Below, piece after piece: positions 51,905-61,402 of a stretch of DNA of 64,000 nucleotides (its first letter is position 1; every line of letters starts with the position of its first letter). Location of the stretch: contig CAVTZA010000004.1 of NCBI GenBank assembly GCA_963739085.1, forward strand, positions 434,001 through 498,000. The letters run 5' to 3'. The translations under genes and the position numbers were made by a program. Origin of the DNA: DATFQE01 sp963739085 (GTDB lineage Bacteria; Actinomycetota; Thermoleophilia; Gaiellales; Gaiellaceae). The notes under the pieces were generated by a model. It was not told the origin of the DNA, did not search any database, and was given only the letters and a program-made list of their open reading frames with translations.

Positions 51905-53581
51905 ATGTCGTCGCGCCGCGCGCTGGTCGAGGCGATCGCCGCGGCGGGCCTCGCTCTTCTCATCGCGTGCCTCGTGCTCGAGGTCTGGAACGCCGACCTC
52001 CGTGTGCCCTTCGACTACTCGGGCGACGCCGCGTTCACCGCCGCCGTGGTCAAGAACGTGGTCGACGACGGGGCACTGTGGACGAACGACGAGCTCGGAG
52101 CGCCGCGTGGGCAGGAGCTCTACGACTTCCCGGTGTTCGCCGGCGACAATGCCCAGCTGGCCATGGTGCGCGCGATCGGACTGGTCGTCCGCGACCCGAT
52201 CGTCGCCCTCAACCTCTTCTACCTACTGACCTTCGCGCTGGCGGCCTTCACGGCGTTTGCCGTGCTCAGGCGGCTCGACGTCGGCCTTCCCGCCGCGCTC
52301 GCGGCATCGGTGCTCTACTCGCTCTTGCCGTACCACTTCCTGCGCGGAGAGGACCACCTCTTCCTCGCGGCCTACTGGGCGGTGCCCTTGGGCTGCTTCC
52401 TTGTCCTCTCCGTGTTCGCGGACGCACCGCTCGTCAGGCCGTTGCGCAGCCGGAGGACGCTGGCGATCGTGGCGGCCTGCGTCGTCATCGGCTCTGCGGC
52501 CGTCTACTACGCCGCCTTCACGCTCGTGCTGCTCGCGGTGGCCGCCCTCCTGGCCGGCGTCGCGAGGCGGAGCGCCCGGCCGCTCGTCACGGCGGCGGTC
52601 CTCGGCGGCGCGATCGTGGCCGCGCTCGTCGTCAACTTCGCCCCGGCCGTGGTGGACCACGCTCGTGAAGGCTCGAACCCCGCCGTCGAGCGTTTCGCGT
52701 TCGAGACGGAGGTCTTCAGCTTGCGGCCCCTGCAGCTCGTCCTGCCGATCCCGAACCACCGGATCGACTACCTCGGCGACTTGACCGAGCGCTACGACAG
52801 GCAGGTCGGAGTCACCGAGGCGGCGTTCGCGGCACTCGGCGTGGTCGGTTCCGTCGGCCTCGTCGTGCTGCTGGTCACGCTGCTCGTCGCGGCCGTCCGC
52901 TCTGGCCCGCCGACCGGGGACCCGATCCTGCGCTACGCGGCCGTGTCCGCGTTCGTCGCGCTGCTGTTCGGGATGACCGGCGGTCTGGCGCCCATCATCA
53001 GCTACCTGATCAGCCCCCAGTTGCATGCCTGGAACCGGATCTCGGTGTTCATCGCGTTCTTCGCGTTGCTCGCCGTGGCCGTGCTCGTGGACCGGCTTGG
53101 TGGGCGGGCCGTGTGGGCGGTGGCGGCCGTGCTCGTCGTGGTGGGCACACTCGACCAGACGAGCGGCGCGATGACGCCCCGCTACGCCGGGGTCGCGCGC
53201 GAGTGGAAGAGCGACGACGCCTGGGTGGCCGACGTGGACGCCGCGCTGCCCGAGGACGCAACGGTGCTCGAGCTGCCGTACGTCCCCTTTCCGTCCTCGC
53301 CGCCCGTTGGGCGCATGGTCGACTACGACCACGTCCGTCCCTACCTTCACTCCGACGACCTGCGCTGGAGCTACGGCGCGATGAAGGGCAGGTCCGAGGA
53401 TGTCGGCGACGACATCGACGACAAGGTGCGGGAGGCAGCGTCGTTCGGATACGACGCGGTCATGGTCGACCGCTTCGGCTACGCCGACAACGGTGCGGCC
53501 GTCGAAGCGCAGCTTCGCGCGATCGCGAAGGGCGCACCGATCGAGAGCCCGGACGGACGGCGCGTGCTGTACGTGCTGTGA
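51905..53581 (+). CDS. Polytopic membrane protein, GT-C-like
   Basis: 558 residues with about 11 helices and a soluble C-terminal domain (about 435-558). The first loop VPFDYSGDAAFTAAVVKNVVDDGALWTNDELGAPRGQELYDFPVF has an acidic patch as in GT-C transferases; the distal region HAWNRISVFIAFFALLAVAVLVDR and ATVLELPYVPFPSSPPV also occurs in uncharacterised membrane proteins of surface-glycan loci. ATG 51905 is 13 bases after the preceding stop. The donor is probably a lipid-linked sugar; this is inference. Confidence 0.7.
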   Translation: MSSRRALVEAIAAAGLALLIACLVLEVWNADLRVPFDYSGDAAFTAAVVKNVVDDGALWTNDELGAPRGQELYDFPVFAGDNAQLAMVRAIGLVVRDPIVALNLFYLLTFALAAFTAFAVLRRLDVGLPAALAASVLYSLLPYHFLRGEDHLFLAAYWAVPLGCFLVLSVFADAPLVRPLRSRRTLAIVAACVVIGSAAVYYAAFTLVLLAVAALLAGVARRSARPLVTAAVLGGAIVAALVVNFAPAVVDHAREGSNPAVERFAFETEVFSLRPLQLVLPIPNHRIDYLGDLTERYDRQVGVTEAAFAALGVVGSVGLVVLLVTLLVAAVRSGPPTGDPILRYAAVSAFVALLFGMTGGLAPIISYLISPQLHAWNRISVFIAFFALLAVAVLVDRLGGRAVWAVAAVLVVVGTLDQTSGAMTPRYAGVAREWKSDDAWVADVDAALPEDATVLELPYVPFPSSPPVGRMVDYDHVRPYLHSDDLRWSYGAMKGRSEDVGDDIDDKVREAASFGYDAVMVDRFGYADNGAAVEAQLRAIAKGAPIESPDGRRVLYVL

Positions 53582-54180
53582 GCGTCCTCGACCGGCCGCT
53601 GGTGTGGGAGGCGAGCAGGGCGGGGCTGGACGTTGCGTTCGGCCTCTATCGGCGTCGCCGCGCCTTGCTGCGGCGTTGGGGGCTACTGGAGAGCGAGCCT
53701 CGGGTGCTCGACATCGGCTGCGGCATCGGCCAGTACGCGTCGCTCACGGCCGGGGAGTACCTCGGCGTCGACCTCAACTGCCGCTACGTCGAGCACGCTC
53801 GGCGGAGACGGGGCGACGACCGCCGCGCCTTTCGCTGCATGGACGCCGCCGAGCTGCTGGCCGAGGGCGAGCGCTTCGATCTCGTCCTCATGGTCGACTT
53901 CCTTCATCACCTCGCGGACGAGGCCGCGGCGTCGGTGCTCACTACCGCGCGAGAGCTGACGAGCGGTTGCGTCGTCGCGCTGGAGCCGGTCACCGAGCAG
54001 CACAGCCGGGTCGGCCGGTGGTTCATCGACAACGACCGCGGCGAGCACATGCGCGCCCACGCGCCGTTGCTCGCGCTGGTCGAGCGGGCGGGCCTCGCGG
54101 TCGAGGCCGACGAAGAGCTGCGCCTCGGCCCGATCGCTACGCGGGCAATCCGTAGCGTTGCCGCGGAGCCTCGTTCCTGA
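53578..54180 (+). CDS. SAM-dependent methyltransferase (class I)
   Basis: 200 residues. Motif I is PRVLDIGCGIGQYASLTAGEYLGVDLN and the following motif block RFDLVLMVDFLHHLADEAAASVLTTARELTSGCVVALEPV. It resembles small-molecule or sugar methyltransferases, and could also be the type acting on lipid intermediates. Start GTG 53578 overlaps the preceding TGA. Its end overlaps the convergent epimerase gene by 44 bases. Confidence 0.85.
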   Translation: MSVLDRPLVWEASRAGLDVAFGLYRRRRALLRRWGLLESEPRVLDIGCGIGQYASLTAGEYLGVDLNCRYVEHARRRRGDDRRAFRCMDAAELLAEGERFDLVLMVDFLHHLADEAAASVLTTARELTSGCVVALEPVTEQHSRVGRWFIDNDRGEHMRAHAPLLALVERAGLAVEADEELRLGPIATRAIRSVAAEPRS

Positions 54181-55039
54181 GCCACTCGAGCGTGCGTGCA
54201 AGCCCTTCCTCTAGGCCGACTCGCGACTCCCAGCCGAGCTCGCGCCGAGCTCGCTCCGGATTCGCGACCCAGGTCTCGGTGTCCCACGCACGATCGGGCA
54301 TCGAGCCCCAGCGGGGCTCCGCGTCGAGGTCGAGGAGTCGAAGCGCGATCTCGACGATCTCGGCCACCGTCGTCTGGCGGCCGGAGCCGACGTTGTAGAC
54401 ACGTCCGCCCGCGGCTCCCGCCGCGAGGACGAAGGCCCAGCACACGTCGTCCACGTGCACGAAGTCCCGGGCGACCGCCGGCGAGACGAGCGGCGGAAGC
54501 TCACCCCCGAGCCCTCGGGCGAGCAGCGTCGGCACGAGTCGGTCCGGGTGCTCCCAGGCGCCATAGGCCGAGTAGAGCCTCAGCACCACCGCGCCGCGCT
54601 GGAGTGCCAGCGAAGTCGCCTCGGCCTTGGCGGCGGCGTAGGCGCTGTTCGGCTCGAGCGGCTCGTCTTCGGCCGGCGCATGGGGCTTCAGGCCGTACTC
54701 GGACGAGGAGCCTGCGACGACGACCCGGTCGCCGGCCGCGAGCGCGTTCTCCGTGCCCCGGAGGTTCGTCTCGCGGATCGCCTCCTCGTCCCGCTGCCAC
54801 GAGTACGAGCCGTGCGCCGCGAGGTGATAGACGAGTGGGAAGCCGCCGGGCAGGGGCTCGCGCACATCCGCTTCGACGACTTCCACCTCCAGCCCTTTCA
54901 GCCGCCATGGATCGCCGCCGGGCCGCACGAGCGCGGTGACGTCGGCGCCGTCCTCGAGCAGTCGCCGGACGAGGTTGGCTCCGACGAACCCGGCAGCACC
55001 CGTGACCAGGATGCGATCAGACGAAGTCTGCGTAGCCAA
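54137..55039 (-). CDS. NAD-dependent sugar epimerase/reductase (extended SDR)
   Basis: 300 residues. DRILVTGAAGFVGANLVRRLLEDGADVTALVRPGGDPWRL, VYHLAAHGSYSWQRDEEAIRETNLRGTENAL, AGSSSEYGLKPHAPAEDEPLEPNSAYAAAKAEATSLAL (catalytic YAAAK), LRLYSAYGAWEHPDRLVPTLL and VYNVGSGRQTTVAEIVEIAL. It is similar to CDP-abequose/GDP-6-deoxy-4-keto reductases. TTG 55039 is the only start fitting the Rossmann motif, and it overlaps the sulfotransferase end by 23 bases. It could act on the GDP-mannose dehydratase product. Confidence 0.8.
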   Translation of the reverse strand: MATQTSSDRILVTGAAGFVGANLVRRLLEDGADVTALVRPGGDPWRLKGLEVEVVEADVREPLPGGFPLVYHLAAHGSYSWQRDEEAIRETNLRGTENALAAGDRVVVAGSSSEYGLKPHAPAEDEPLEPNSAYAAAKAEATSLALQRGAVVLRLYSAYGAWEHPDRLVPTLLARGLGGELPPLVSPAVARDFVHVDDVCWAFVLAAGAAGGRVYNVGSGRQTTVAEIVEIALRLLDLDAEPRWGSMPDRAWDTETWVANPERARRELGWESRVGLEEGLARTLEWLRNEAPRQRYGLPA

Positions 55040-55931
55040 GCGCCTCGAGGTAGAGGCCGGCACGGCGGCGCACCTCGTCCCGCTCTTCGTCGGCGAGCTC
55101 GTCAGCCGTAGCGCGATTCGCCTCGGAGGTGGCCTTGCGGATGGTTCCCCACGGATAGACCTCGTCGAGCTCGATCGCCGTTCCAGCTCGGCCGGGTCAG
55201 TGCATCGTGCCGCTCCAGCCCGAGCTGCTCGCAGAGCTCGAAGACCGCGCCCTCGAGCGACGTCCTCCGTCCGCAGGACGTGCATGCGCTCGGGGAAGCG
55301 CTCGCGGGCGACCAGGGCATGGTGCTGATTCAGCGTCCACCCGAGCATGTACGCCGCGAGCGTGAGCGGCACGGGGCGCTTCTTCGTGTCGGCATACGCC
55401 GACCACGGGTTGCGGACGACGTGGAGGAAGTGGGCCGCCGGGCAGCTCCTCGAGGATTCGCTCCGCGTCCACGACGAGGATCGGGCTGTAGCCGACGTAC
55501 CACTCCTCCCGCCCGCTCGAGCGCCTGTCGTGCCACGAGTCGAACGTCGCGCGGAAGAACGCCTCGACGTTGGCCGGCCGCGAGCGCCCGGTCGCGGCGA
55601 CGTGCGCGACGTAGTGCGTTCGGCGCTCGTCGTCGGAGAAGTCGAACGCGTGGTCGCGGAACTTGCTCACGTGCGGCGTCCGCGCCCGCACCTTGCACTC
55701 CTCGTCGATGATCGCGTGGTAGTCGGCCTGAGGCGTCGCGTCGAGATCGAACACGGGCCAGCGGTACTTGACCGGGAAGGTCGAGGCCAGCGCGTCCGAG
55801 ACGAGGCGCGTCCCGAGCTGCGACTCGAACGGATACACGAAGAGCTGCGGATGCCCGTCGAGCAGCCGGTGCGTGACGTTGCCGCCGTTCTCGTACATCG
55901 CGCCGATCATCAGAAGCCGGAAGTCGCTCAT
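55017..55931 (-). CDS. Sulfotransferase-like protein (several frameshifts)
   Basis: Frames must be joined near 55440 (after ILEELPG), 55280 and 55165. The readable product is FRLLMIGAMYENGGNVTHRLLDGHPQLFVYPFESQLGTRL..., YVGYSPILVVDAERILEELPxxHFLHVVRNPWSAYADTKKRPVPLTLAAYMLGWTLNQHHALVARERFPERMHVLRTEDV..., AVFELCEQLGLERHDALTRPSWNG and ATADELADEERDEVRRRAGLYLEALGYADFV. VVRNPWSAYADTKKRP is the 3'-phosphosulfate-binding (PSB) strand of PAPS sulfotransferases. The N-terminal 5'-PSB loop is unusual (IGAMYENGGNVTHRLLDGHP instead of a GxxRSGTT-type loop). It would sulfate the glycan. Confidence 0.7.
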
Positions 55932-56995
55932 GCCAACGGGAGGTTGTAGTACAGCTCGCGCAGGTCGCCGCGCGGGAACCCGCTCGTCAGCTTCCGCGGG
56001 ACGGCCTCGACCGCGAAGATCTGGTTGCCGTCGGGCCAGACGAGCGAGCCGAGCACCTCGCCGCTCCGCGTGTCGAGCGCGTGGACGCCGCACACCGAGC
56101 GCTCGAGGTCGAGGCCCGGCGCGTACATGTGGAAGCGCGGGATCACCCGCGAGGTGCCCACGAGCGCGACGTCGTCGTGGAACGCAAGCCCGCGCGTCCA
56201 CCCGGGCAGGCGCGCCACGGCCTGAAAGCCTCCGGTGTCGGCGACCCCCACCTCGCCGTAGCCCGAGTTGTCGACCCAGAGCTCGCCGCGGTGCAGCCGG
56301 GCCGAATGCGGGCGCGTGAGGCCCGACACGAGCGGTTCGCGCGTCCGGCCGGAGAAGATCACGCCACGGCGGTCGACCGGGAAGTTCCTGTGCCCGGGCC
56401 GCCGCGCGGACATCCGCTCGGCCGACGCGGAGAAGAACGAGGACGCCATGGTCGAGCCGGCCGCGATCGAGTTCAGCTGCAGGTAGTTCCGCGAGAAGTC
56501 CGGGCCCGCTTCGGTCTCGATCGCCTTCGGCCACCACACGCGCTCGGCGCGCTCGCGGTCGAGGCGGACGACCGCGTTCTGGCCGACCGCGTTCCCGTGC
56601 AGGACGCCGTCCACGTAGGCCAGCTCGTGCAGGTAGAGCGCGCCGGGATGGAACGCCGTGCTGACGGGCACCAGCGGCCGCCCCTTGGCGTCGGCCGGCC
56701 TCAGCTCGACGAGCTGGTTGGGATTCCGCGTGCTCGCGACCGTCACGCGCTCCCCGGAGACGGCGAGCCCGGACGGATGCGGCAGCACCATGTGCGTCTG
56801 GCTGCCGGCCGAGAGCGCGACCACGAGGTGCTCGTACTCACGTGTCACCAGCACGCAGAGCCCGTCGATCGCCTCCCAGAAGTCACCGCGGACACGCGTT
56901 CGCAGGCTCGGCCGAGCGCCGCCCGCCCAGAGCGCAATGACCTCCCGCGGGTCGCGCCATTCGGCGTCGTGGATCGACCACCTATCCCTGCTCAC
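55928..56995 (-). CDS. TIGR03032/DUF4915-like beta-propeller protein
   Basis: 355 residues, intact. Repeated propeller-like strands and the blocks LTRPHSARLHRGELWVDNSGYGEVGVAD, GWTRGLAFHDDVALVGTSRVIPRF and EVLGSLVWPDGNQIFAVEAV match a conserved family known mostly from glycan and sulfotransferase neighbourhoods. It lacks a clear signal peptide. The biochemical role is unknown. GTG 56995 overlaps the preceding transferase by 14 bases, and its stop overlaps the sulfotransferase ATG. Confidence 0.75.
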   Translation of the reverse strand: MSRDRWSIHDAEWRDPREVIALWAGGARPSLRTRVRGDFWEAIDGLCVLVTREYEHLVVALSAGSQTHMVLPHPSGLAVSGERVTVASTRNPNQLVELRPADAKGRPLVPVSTAFHPGALYLHELAYVDGVLHGNAVGQNAVVRLDRERAERVWWPKAIETEAGPDFSRNYLQLNSIAAGSTMASSFFSASAERMSARRPGHRNFPVDRRGVIFSGRTREPLVSGLTRPHSARLHRGELWVDNSGYGEVGVADTGGFQAVARLPGWTRGLAFHDDVALVGTSRVIPRFHMYAPGLDLERSVCGVHALDTRSGEVLGSLVWPDGNQIFAVEAVPRKLTSGFPRGDLRELYYNLPLA

Positions 56996-57655
56996 GCTTC
57001 ATCCGCCAGGCGCCGTGGTAGAGCCGGACCGCCGACCGGTAGCTCGTCGTCGACTCGGCGCCGTGCCGCTCGGTCGCGAGGATCGGCACCTCGAGCATTG
57101 GATAGCCCTCTCGGCGGCACGTCGAGCGAACTCGACGTCGACGAGATCGTCGTCGCGCCCGAGCTCGAGCAGCTTCGAGAACTGGCGCGGAAACACCTTC
57201 GGCGTCCCGTTCACGTCCATCGTGGGCAGGTCGAAGAGTGCCCGGCATTCGAGGTTGAAGAGCAGCGAGCCCATGCGACGCTGGAAGGTGTCACGGATCG
57301 TCCGGTTGGCCTTGAGCACGACGTTCGGGTAGGCGGCCGCGTACACCAGCATCAGGGTCAGCATCGGCGGCTGAGTGCGGGCCGAGTTCGTGTAGCAGAG
57401 CAGGTCACCGCGCGCTGCCGCGAGGCCGGCTCGCACGGCCCGGCCCCAGCCGCCCTCCGCGAGCTCCACGACGCGTACGGCGTCGTGCCGCTCCGCGAGG
57501 GCGCGGCAGATCTCGGGCGACTGGTCGCGGCAGGCGTTCGGAACCAGCACGAGCTCCGTCTCGCCGTCGAGCCGCTCGAGCTCACCGAGGTAGCCCTCGA
57601 TCACCTCCCAGAGGTGGTCGGCCTGGTCGTGGATCGGCAGGACGACGCTGTTCAG
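56982..57655 (-). CDS. GT2 glycosyltransferase (one frameshift)
   Basis: About 224 residues after repair. LNSVVLPIHDQADHLWEVIEGYLGELERLDGETELVLVPNACRDQSPEI and VVELAEGGWGRAVRAGLAAARGDLLCYTNSARTQPPMLTLM are the GT-A core, though the usual acidic DxD is replaced by TNSART. Near 57110 a one-base shift separates VDVEFARRA from REGYPMLEVPILATERHGAESTTSYRSAVRLYHGAW. The conserved start LNSVVLP lies before the first standard codon (GTG 57604); CTG 57655 overlaps the transketolase stop as CTGA. Confidence 0.75.
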
Positions 57656-58578
57656 GCGGCGCTCCGTGCGGAGGCGGCGAGCGTCGCTCTGGTGATCGCG
57701 GCCGGCGACAGGCCGTACCGCTCCTGCAGGTATTCGCGGCTGCCCGACTCCCCGGTCGGCATCGTCCTCACTCCGCAGCGCACGAGGCGGCAGTCTAGAG
57801 CGGCCTCGGCGATCGTCTCCGCGACGAACGAGCCGAGGCCGCCGTCGACGTAATGGGCCTCGACGGTGACCGCCAGAGGGACGCGCGCGAGCACGTCACG
57901 TAGGTCCTCGAAGGGCGACGGGTTGAAGCTCGACACCACGGCCACCGTGCGCTCGACTCCCTCCGCCTCGAGAGCGTCGGCGGCTTCGACGGCTTCCCGT
58001 GCGGCAGCGCCGAGGGCGACCAGCGCGAGATCCGTGCCGTCGCCGATCAGCTCGAGCCTCCCGAGGCGGAAACGGCCGTCGAGACCGGCGACGGGGTCAC
58101 CCGCCTTCGCGACGCGGAGGTAAGCAGGGCCGTCGAGCCGTGCGGTCGTGGCCGTCGCGGCCCGAGCCTGGTCGTCGTCCGCCGGCGCGAGCACCGTCAT
58201 CCGCGGCTGGATGCGCATCACGGCCACGTCCTCGAGCGCGTAGTGCGTCAGCCCGTTCTCGCCGTAGTCGAAGCCGCCGCCGACGCCGACGAGCCTGACC
58301 GGCAGCTCGTGTGCGAGCGGCCCGTTGCGGACGAACTCGTAGGGACGAAGGGTGCCGAAGGTGGCGATCGAGTAGCAGAACGGGACGAACCCCGCCTCTG
58401 CGAGCCCGGTGGCGAGGCCGACCATGTTCTGCTCGGCGACGCCGACGTTGTAGAAGCGGTCGGGAAAGCGCTCGGCGAAAGGCTCGAGCACCGTGTAGCC
58501 GAGGTCGCCGGTCAAGAGGACGACGCGTTCGTCGCGCTCGGCCAGCTCGACGAGCGCCTCGGCGAACGCCTTCCTCAC
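57652..58578 (-). CDS. Transketolase, C-terminal subunit
   Basis: 308 residues, intact. VRKAFAEALVELAERDERVVLLTGDLGYTVLEPFAERFPDRFYNVGVAEQNMVGLATGLAEAGFVPFCYSIATF is the pyrimidine-binding domain with the catalytic Glu in GVAEQN; the C-terminal domain (DLALVALGAAAREAVEAADALEAEGVERTVAVVSSFNPSPFED) is complete. It pairs with the separately encoded N-terminal half, coupled by GTGA. Split transketolases in polysaccharide loci are thought to build branched or rearranged sugars. It precedes the GT2 gene by four-base overlap. Confidence 0.85.
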   Translation of the reverse strand: MRKAFAEALVELAERDERVVLLTGDLGYTVLEPFAERFPDRFYNVGVAEQNMVGLATGLAEAGFVPFCYSIATFGTLRPYEFVRNGPLAHELPVRLVGVGGGFDYGENGLTHYALEDVAVMRIQPRMTVLAPADDDQARAATATTARLDGPAYLRVAKAGDPVAGLDGRFRLGRLELIGDGTDLALVALGAAAREAVEAADALEAEGVERTVAVVSSFNPSPFEDLRDVLARVPLAVTVEAHYVDGGLGSFVAETIAEAALDCRLVRCGVRTMPTGESGSREYLQERYGLSPAAITRATLAASARSAA

Positions 58579-59345
58579 GCCGTGACCTCGGTGAGCGCGC
58601 GCTCGTAGTCGGCGTCGGACATCGGCCAGTAGTGCCACTTCACCAGGCCCTCCATGTACGAGACGCCCTTGCCGAACGTCGTCCGTGCGAGGACGACGCG
58701 AGGGCGGTCGCCGACGGCGTCGAGGGCGCTCACGAGGGCGTCGACGTCGTGGCCGTCGACCTCGGTCGCCTCCCAGCCAAAGGCGTCGAACCGGCGGCAG
58801 AATCGGCTCCAGGTCGAGCACCTCACGGGTGTAGCCAAGCGCCTGCTGGCCGTTCGCGTCCACCACGGCGATCAGGTTGGCGAGCCGGTGGTGAGCCGCG
58901 AACATGACGGCCTCCCACAGAGAGCCCTCGTTGAGCTCCGCGTCGCTGACCAGCACGAAGGCCCGGCGCGGCGAAGCTGCATCCGCGCCGCGAGCGCCGC
59001 GCCCGCCCCGATCGAGAGCCCGTGGCCCAGCGACCCCGACGAGAAGTCGACGCCCGCGAGCTCGTGCTCCGGGTGGGCGCCGAGCAGGGTGCCGTCGCCG
59101 CAGTACCGCTCGAGCCGGTCGTGGTCGAGCCGGCCGGCCTCGTACAGCGCCGCGTAGAGGGCGAGCGCGGCGTGTCCCTTCGAGAGGATGAACCGGTCCC
59201 GGTCGGGCTCGCTCGGCTCGCCGCGGAGCACGCGGCCGAAGAGCGCGGCGAGGATCTCGACGATCGACAGCGCGGAGCCGATGTGGCCCACGCCGGCGCG
59301 GTGGGCCTGCTCGAGGATCGTCCGGCGGAGAGCGGATGGCTGCAC
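58575..59345 (-). CDS. Transketolase, N-terminal (TPP-binding) subunit (two frameshifts)
   Basis: VQPSALRRTILEQAHRAGVGHIGSALSIVEILAALFGRVLRGEPSEPDRDRFILSKGHAALALYAALYEAGRLD, then GTLLGAHPEHELAGVDFSSGSLGHGLSIGAGAALAARM, then (after a break near 58960) LVSDAELNEGSLWEAVMFAAHHRLANLIAVVDANGQQALGYTREVLDLEPI, and (after a break near 58830) RRFDAFGWEATEVDGHDVDALVSALDAVG. SDAELNEGS is the TPP/metal motif of this subfamily and SKGH a substrate loop. Start GTG 59345. It diverges from the 59380 gene with only 34 bases between starts. Confidence 0.8.
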
Positions 59346-59379
59346 GAGCGCGGATTCTGCCCGGAAGTAAGGTGCCCGC

Positions 59380-60369
59380 GTGCGGACGGCCATCTCCCGG
59401 ACGAGCATGTTCGTCGTCAGCATCGCCCTCTCGGCGCTCTTCCTGTGGCTCGCGTCACGCGGCGTGGAGCTCAGCCTGTTCTGGGAGAGCCTCCAGGAAT
59501 GCAACTACCTGCTGCTTGTTCCCGCCTTTGCGACGCTCGTCGTCGGCGTCGCGATCCGCGCGCTGCGCTGGCAGCTCCTCTTCGCTCCTGCACACGCGCC
59601 CGCCGTTCGGCGCCGTGACGCGCGCGCTCCTGGTCGGTCAGCTGTTCAACGTCGTCCTGCCGATGCGGGCGGGGGAGGCGGCCCGGATCGTGGTCCTGCA
59701 CCAGGAAGTCCGGACCTCGCGGGCGGAATCGCTGGGGACGGTAGCCGTCGAGCGCCTCTACGACGTCCTCGGGCTGCTCCTGCTGCTCCTGGTGGCCGCG
59801 CCCTTCCTGCCGGAGGTGACCTGGATCCGTCGCGCCGCGATTCTGGCGGCCGTGCTGCTGGTGCTCGCCGCGATCGGGGCCGTCGTCGTCGGACGCTACG
59901 GCGCCCGCCCGGTTCGCGTGGCGCTGCGGCCGCTCGCGCGGCTTCCGAAGGTGACGCCGCGACGCATGTGGACGGCTTCGCCGACCGGCTCGTGTATGGG
60001 CTCCGGCCCTGCACCGGCCGAGCCTCGCGGCGCCCGGCGTTCCTCCTCGGGGTCGCCTCCTGGCTCGTCCTCGCGCTGTCGTGCTGGTTCGTCCTGGAGT
60101 CGTTCGATCTCGGCCTCGGCTACGGCGCGGGCATCCTGATCCTGGTCACGACGACCCTCTCGCTCGTGATCCCGTCGGCGCCCGCCGGCGTGGGCGTGTT
60201 CGAGGCGGGCGGCGTCCTGGCGTTGAGCGCCTTCGGCGTGGACGACTCCACGGCGCTCTCGGCGACCGTCGTCCTGCACGCGCTCACCGTCTTCCCGGTC
60301 GTCGTCGCCGGCGCAGTCGTCCTCCACGGGCACGCACTTCGACTGCGGGCGGCGCGTGTGGGCTCCTAA
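59380..60369 (+). CDS. LPG-synthase-TM (UPF0104) family membrane protein, paralogue 2 (two frameshifts)
   Basis: Start GTG 59380: VRTAISRTSMFVVSIALSALFLWLASRGVELSLFWESLQECNYLLLVPAFATLVVGVAIRALRWQLLFAP. After a break near 59590 comes PPFGAVTRALLVGQLFNVVLPMRAGEAARIVVLHQEV...ESLGTVAVERLYDVLGLLLLLLVAAPF; after a second near 59965 come VDGFADRLVYGLRP and a terminal block TTLSLVIPSAPAGVGVFEAGGVLALSAFGVDDSTALSATVVLHALTVFPVVVAGAVVL. All are standard for PF03706. About 330 residues. Probable lipid-linked sugar flippase-like protein. Confidence 0.75.
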   Translation: MRTAISRTSMFVVSIALSALFLWLASRGVELSLFWESLQECNYLLLVPAFATLVVGVAIRALRWQLLFAPAHAPAVRRRDARAPGRSAVQRRPADAGGGGGPDRGPAPGSPDLAGGIAGDGSRRAPLRRPRAAPAAPGGRALPAGGDLDPSRRDSGGRAAGARRDRGRRRRTLRRPPGSRGAAAARAASEGDAATHVDGFADRLVYGLRPCTGRASRRPAFLLGVASWLVLALSCWFVLESFDLGLGYGAGILILVTTTLSLVIPSAPAGVGVFEAGGVLALSAFGVDDSTALSATVVLHALTVFPVVVAGAVVLHGHALRLRAARVGS

Positions 60370-60406
60370 CGCCGGCCCTAACCGCTCTCCCCTACGATTG
60401 CGCGCG

Positions 60407-61402
60407 ATGACGGCACGTCGAGCGTTGATCACGGGCATCACCGGCCAGGACGGCTCGTACCTGGCCGAGCTCCTGCTCGAGAAGGACTACGAGGTGTTCG
60501 GGATGGTGCGGCGCGCCTCCACGCGAGAACTTCGAGCGGATCGAGCACCTCGTCGACCGCGTCACGCTGCTCCAGGGCGACCTGCTCGACCAGGCGTCGC
60601 TCGTCGCCGTGCTCGAGGAGGCCCGGCCGCAGGAGGTCTACAACCTCGCGGCGCAGAGCTTCGTGCCGACCTCGTGGAACCAGCCCATGCTGACCGCCGA
60701 GTTCACGGCGGTGGGCGTGACGCGGCTGCTCGAGGCGATCCGCCGCGTCGACCCGACGATCCGCTTCTACCAGGCGTCGTCGTCGGAGATGTTCGGGAAG
60801 GTGCGCGAGATGCCCGCAGACCGAGCTGACGCCCTTCTATCCGCGCTCGCCGTACGGCGTCGCCAAGGTCTACGGCCACTTCATCACGGTCAACTACCGC
60901 GAGTCGTACGACCTCTTCGCGGTGTCGGGGATCCTCTTCAACCACGAGTCGCCGCGGCGCGGGCTCGAGTTCGTGACGCGGAAGATCAGCGACGGCGTCG
61001 CGCGGATCAAGCTCGGGCTCGCGGACGAGCTGCGCCTCGGCAACCTGGACGCGAGCCGCGACTGGGGCTATGCCGGCGACTACGTGCTCGCGATGTGGCA
61101 GATGCTGCAGGCGGACGAGCCCGCCGACTACGTCGTCGCCACGGGCGAGACGCACACCGTGCGCGAGTTCGTCGAGATCGCCTTCGCCCACGCGGGGATC
61201 GATCCCGAGCGACCACGTCGTCGTCGATCCCGCAGTTCCTCCGGCCCGCCGAGGTCGACCACCTCGTCGGTGACGCCACCAAGGCCCGTGACGAGCTCGG
61301 CTGGAAGCCGCGAGGTCTCGTTCCGCGAGCTGGGCGAGCTGATGGTCGACGCCGACGTGGAGCGGCTCGCGGCCGCTCGGCGCCCGGCCGGAGCTGGCCT
61401 AG
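60407..61402 (+). CDS. GDP-mannose 4,6-dehydratase, paralogue 2 (six or more frameshifts)
   Basis: The family sequence is present in pieces in all three frames: RALITGITGQDGSYLAELLLEKDYEVFGMVRR; RIEHLVDRVTLLQGDLLDQASLVAVLEEARPQEVYNLAAQSFVPTSWNQPMLTAEFTAVGVTRLLEAIRRVDPTIRFYQASSSEMFGKVRE; YPRSPYGVAKVYGHFITVNYRESYDLFAVSGILFNHESPRRGLEFVTRKISDGVARIKLGLADELRLGNLDASRDWGYAGDYVLAMWQML; DHVVVDP; QFLRPAEVDHLVGDATKARDELGWKP; VSFRELGELMVDADVERL. All catalytic parts survive, so sequence error is more likely than decay. Product: GDP-4-keto-6-deoxymannose. The exact stop is uncertain. Confidence 0.75.

Noticed and set aside
60407..61402. Second GDP-mannose dehydratase as a true pseudogene
   Set aside because: Every family motif is preserved across the broken frames with no internal substitutions at catalytic positions; error is more likely, though real decay cannot be excluded without reads.
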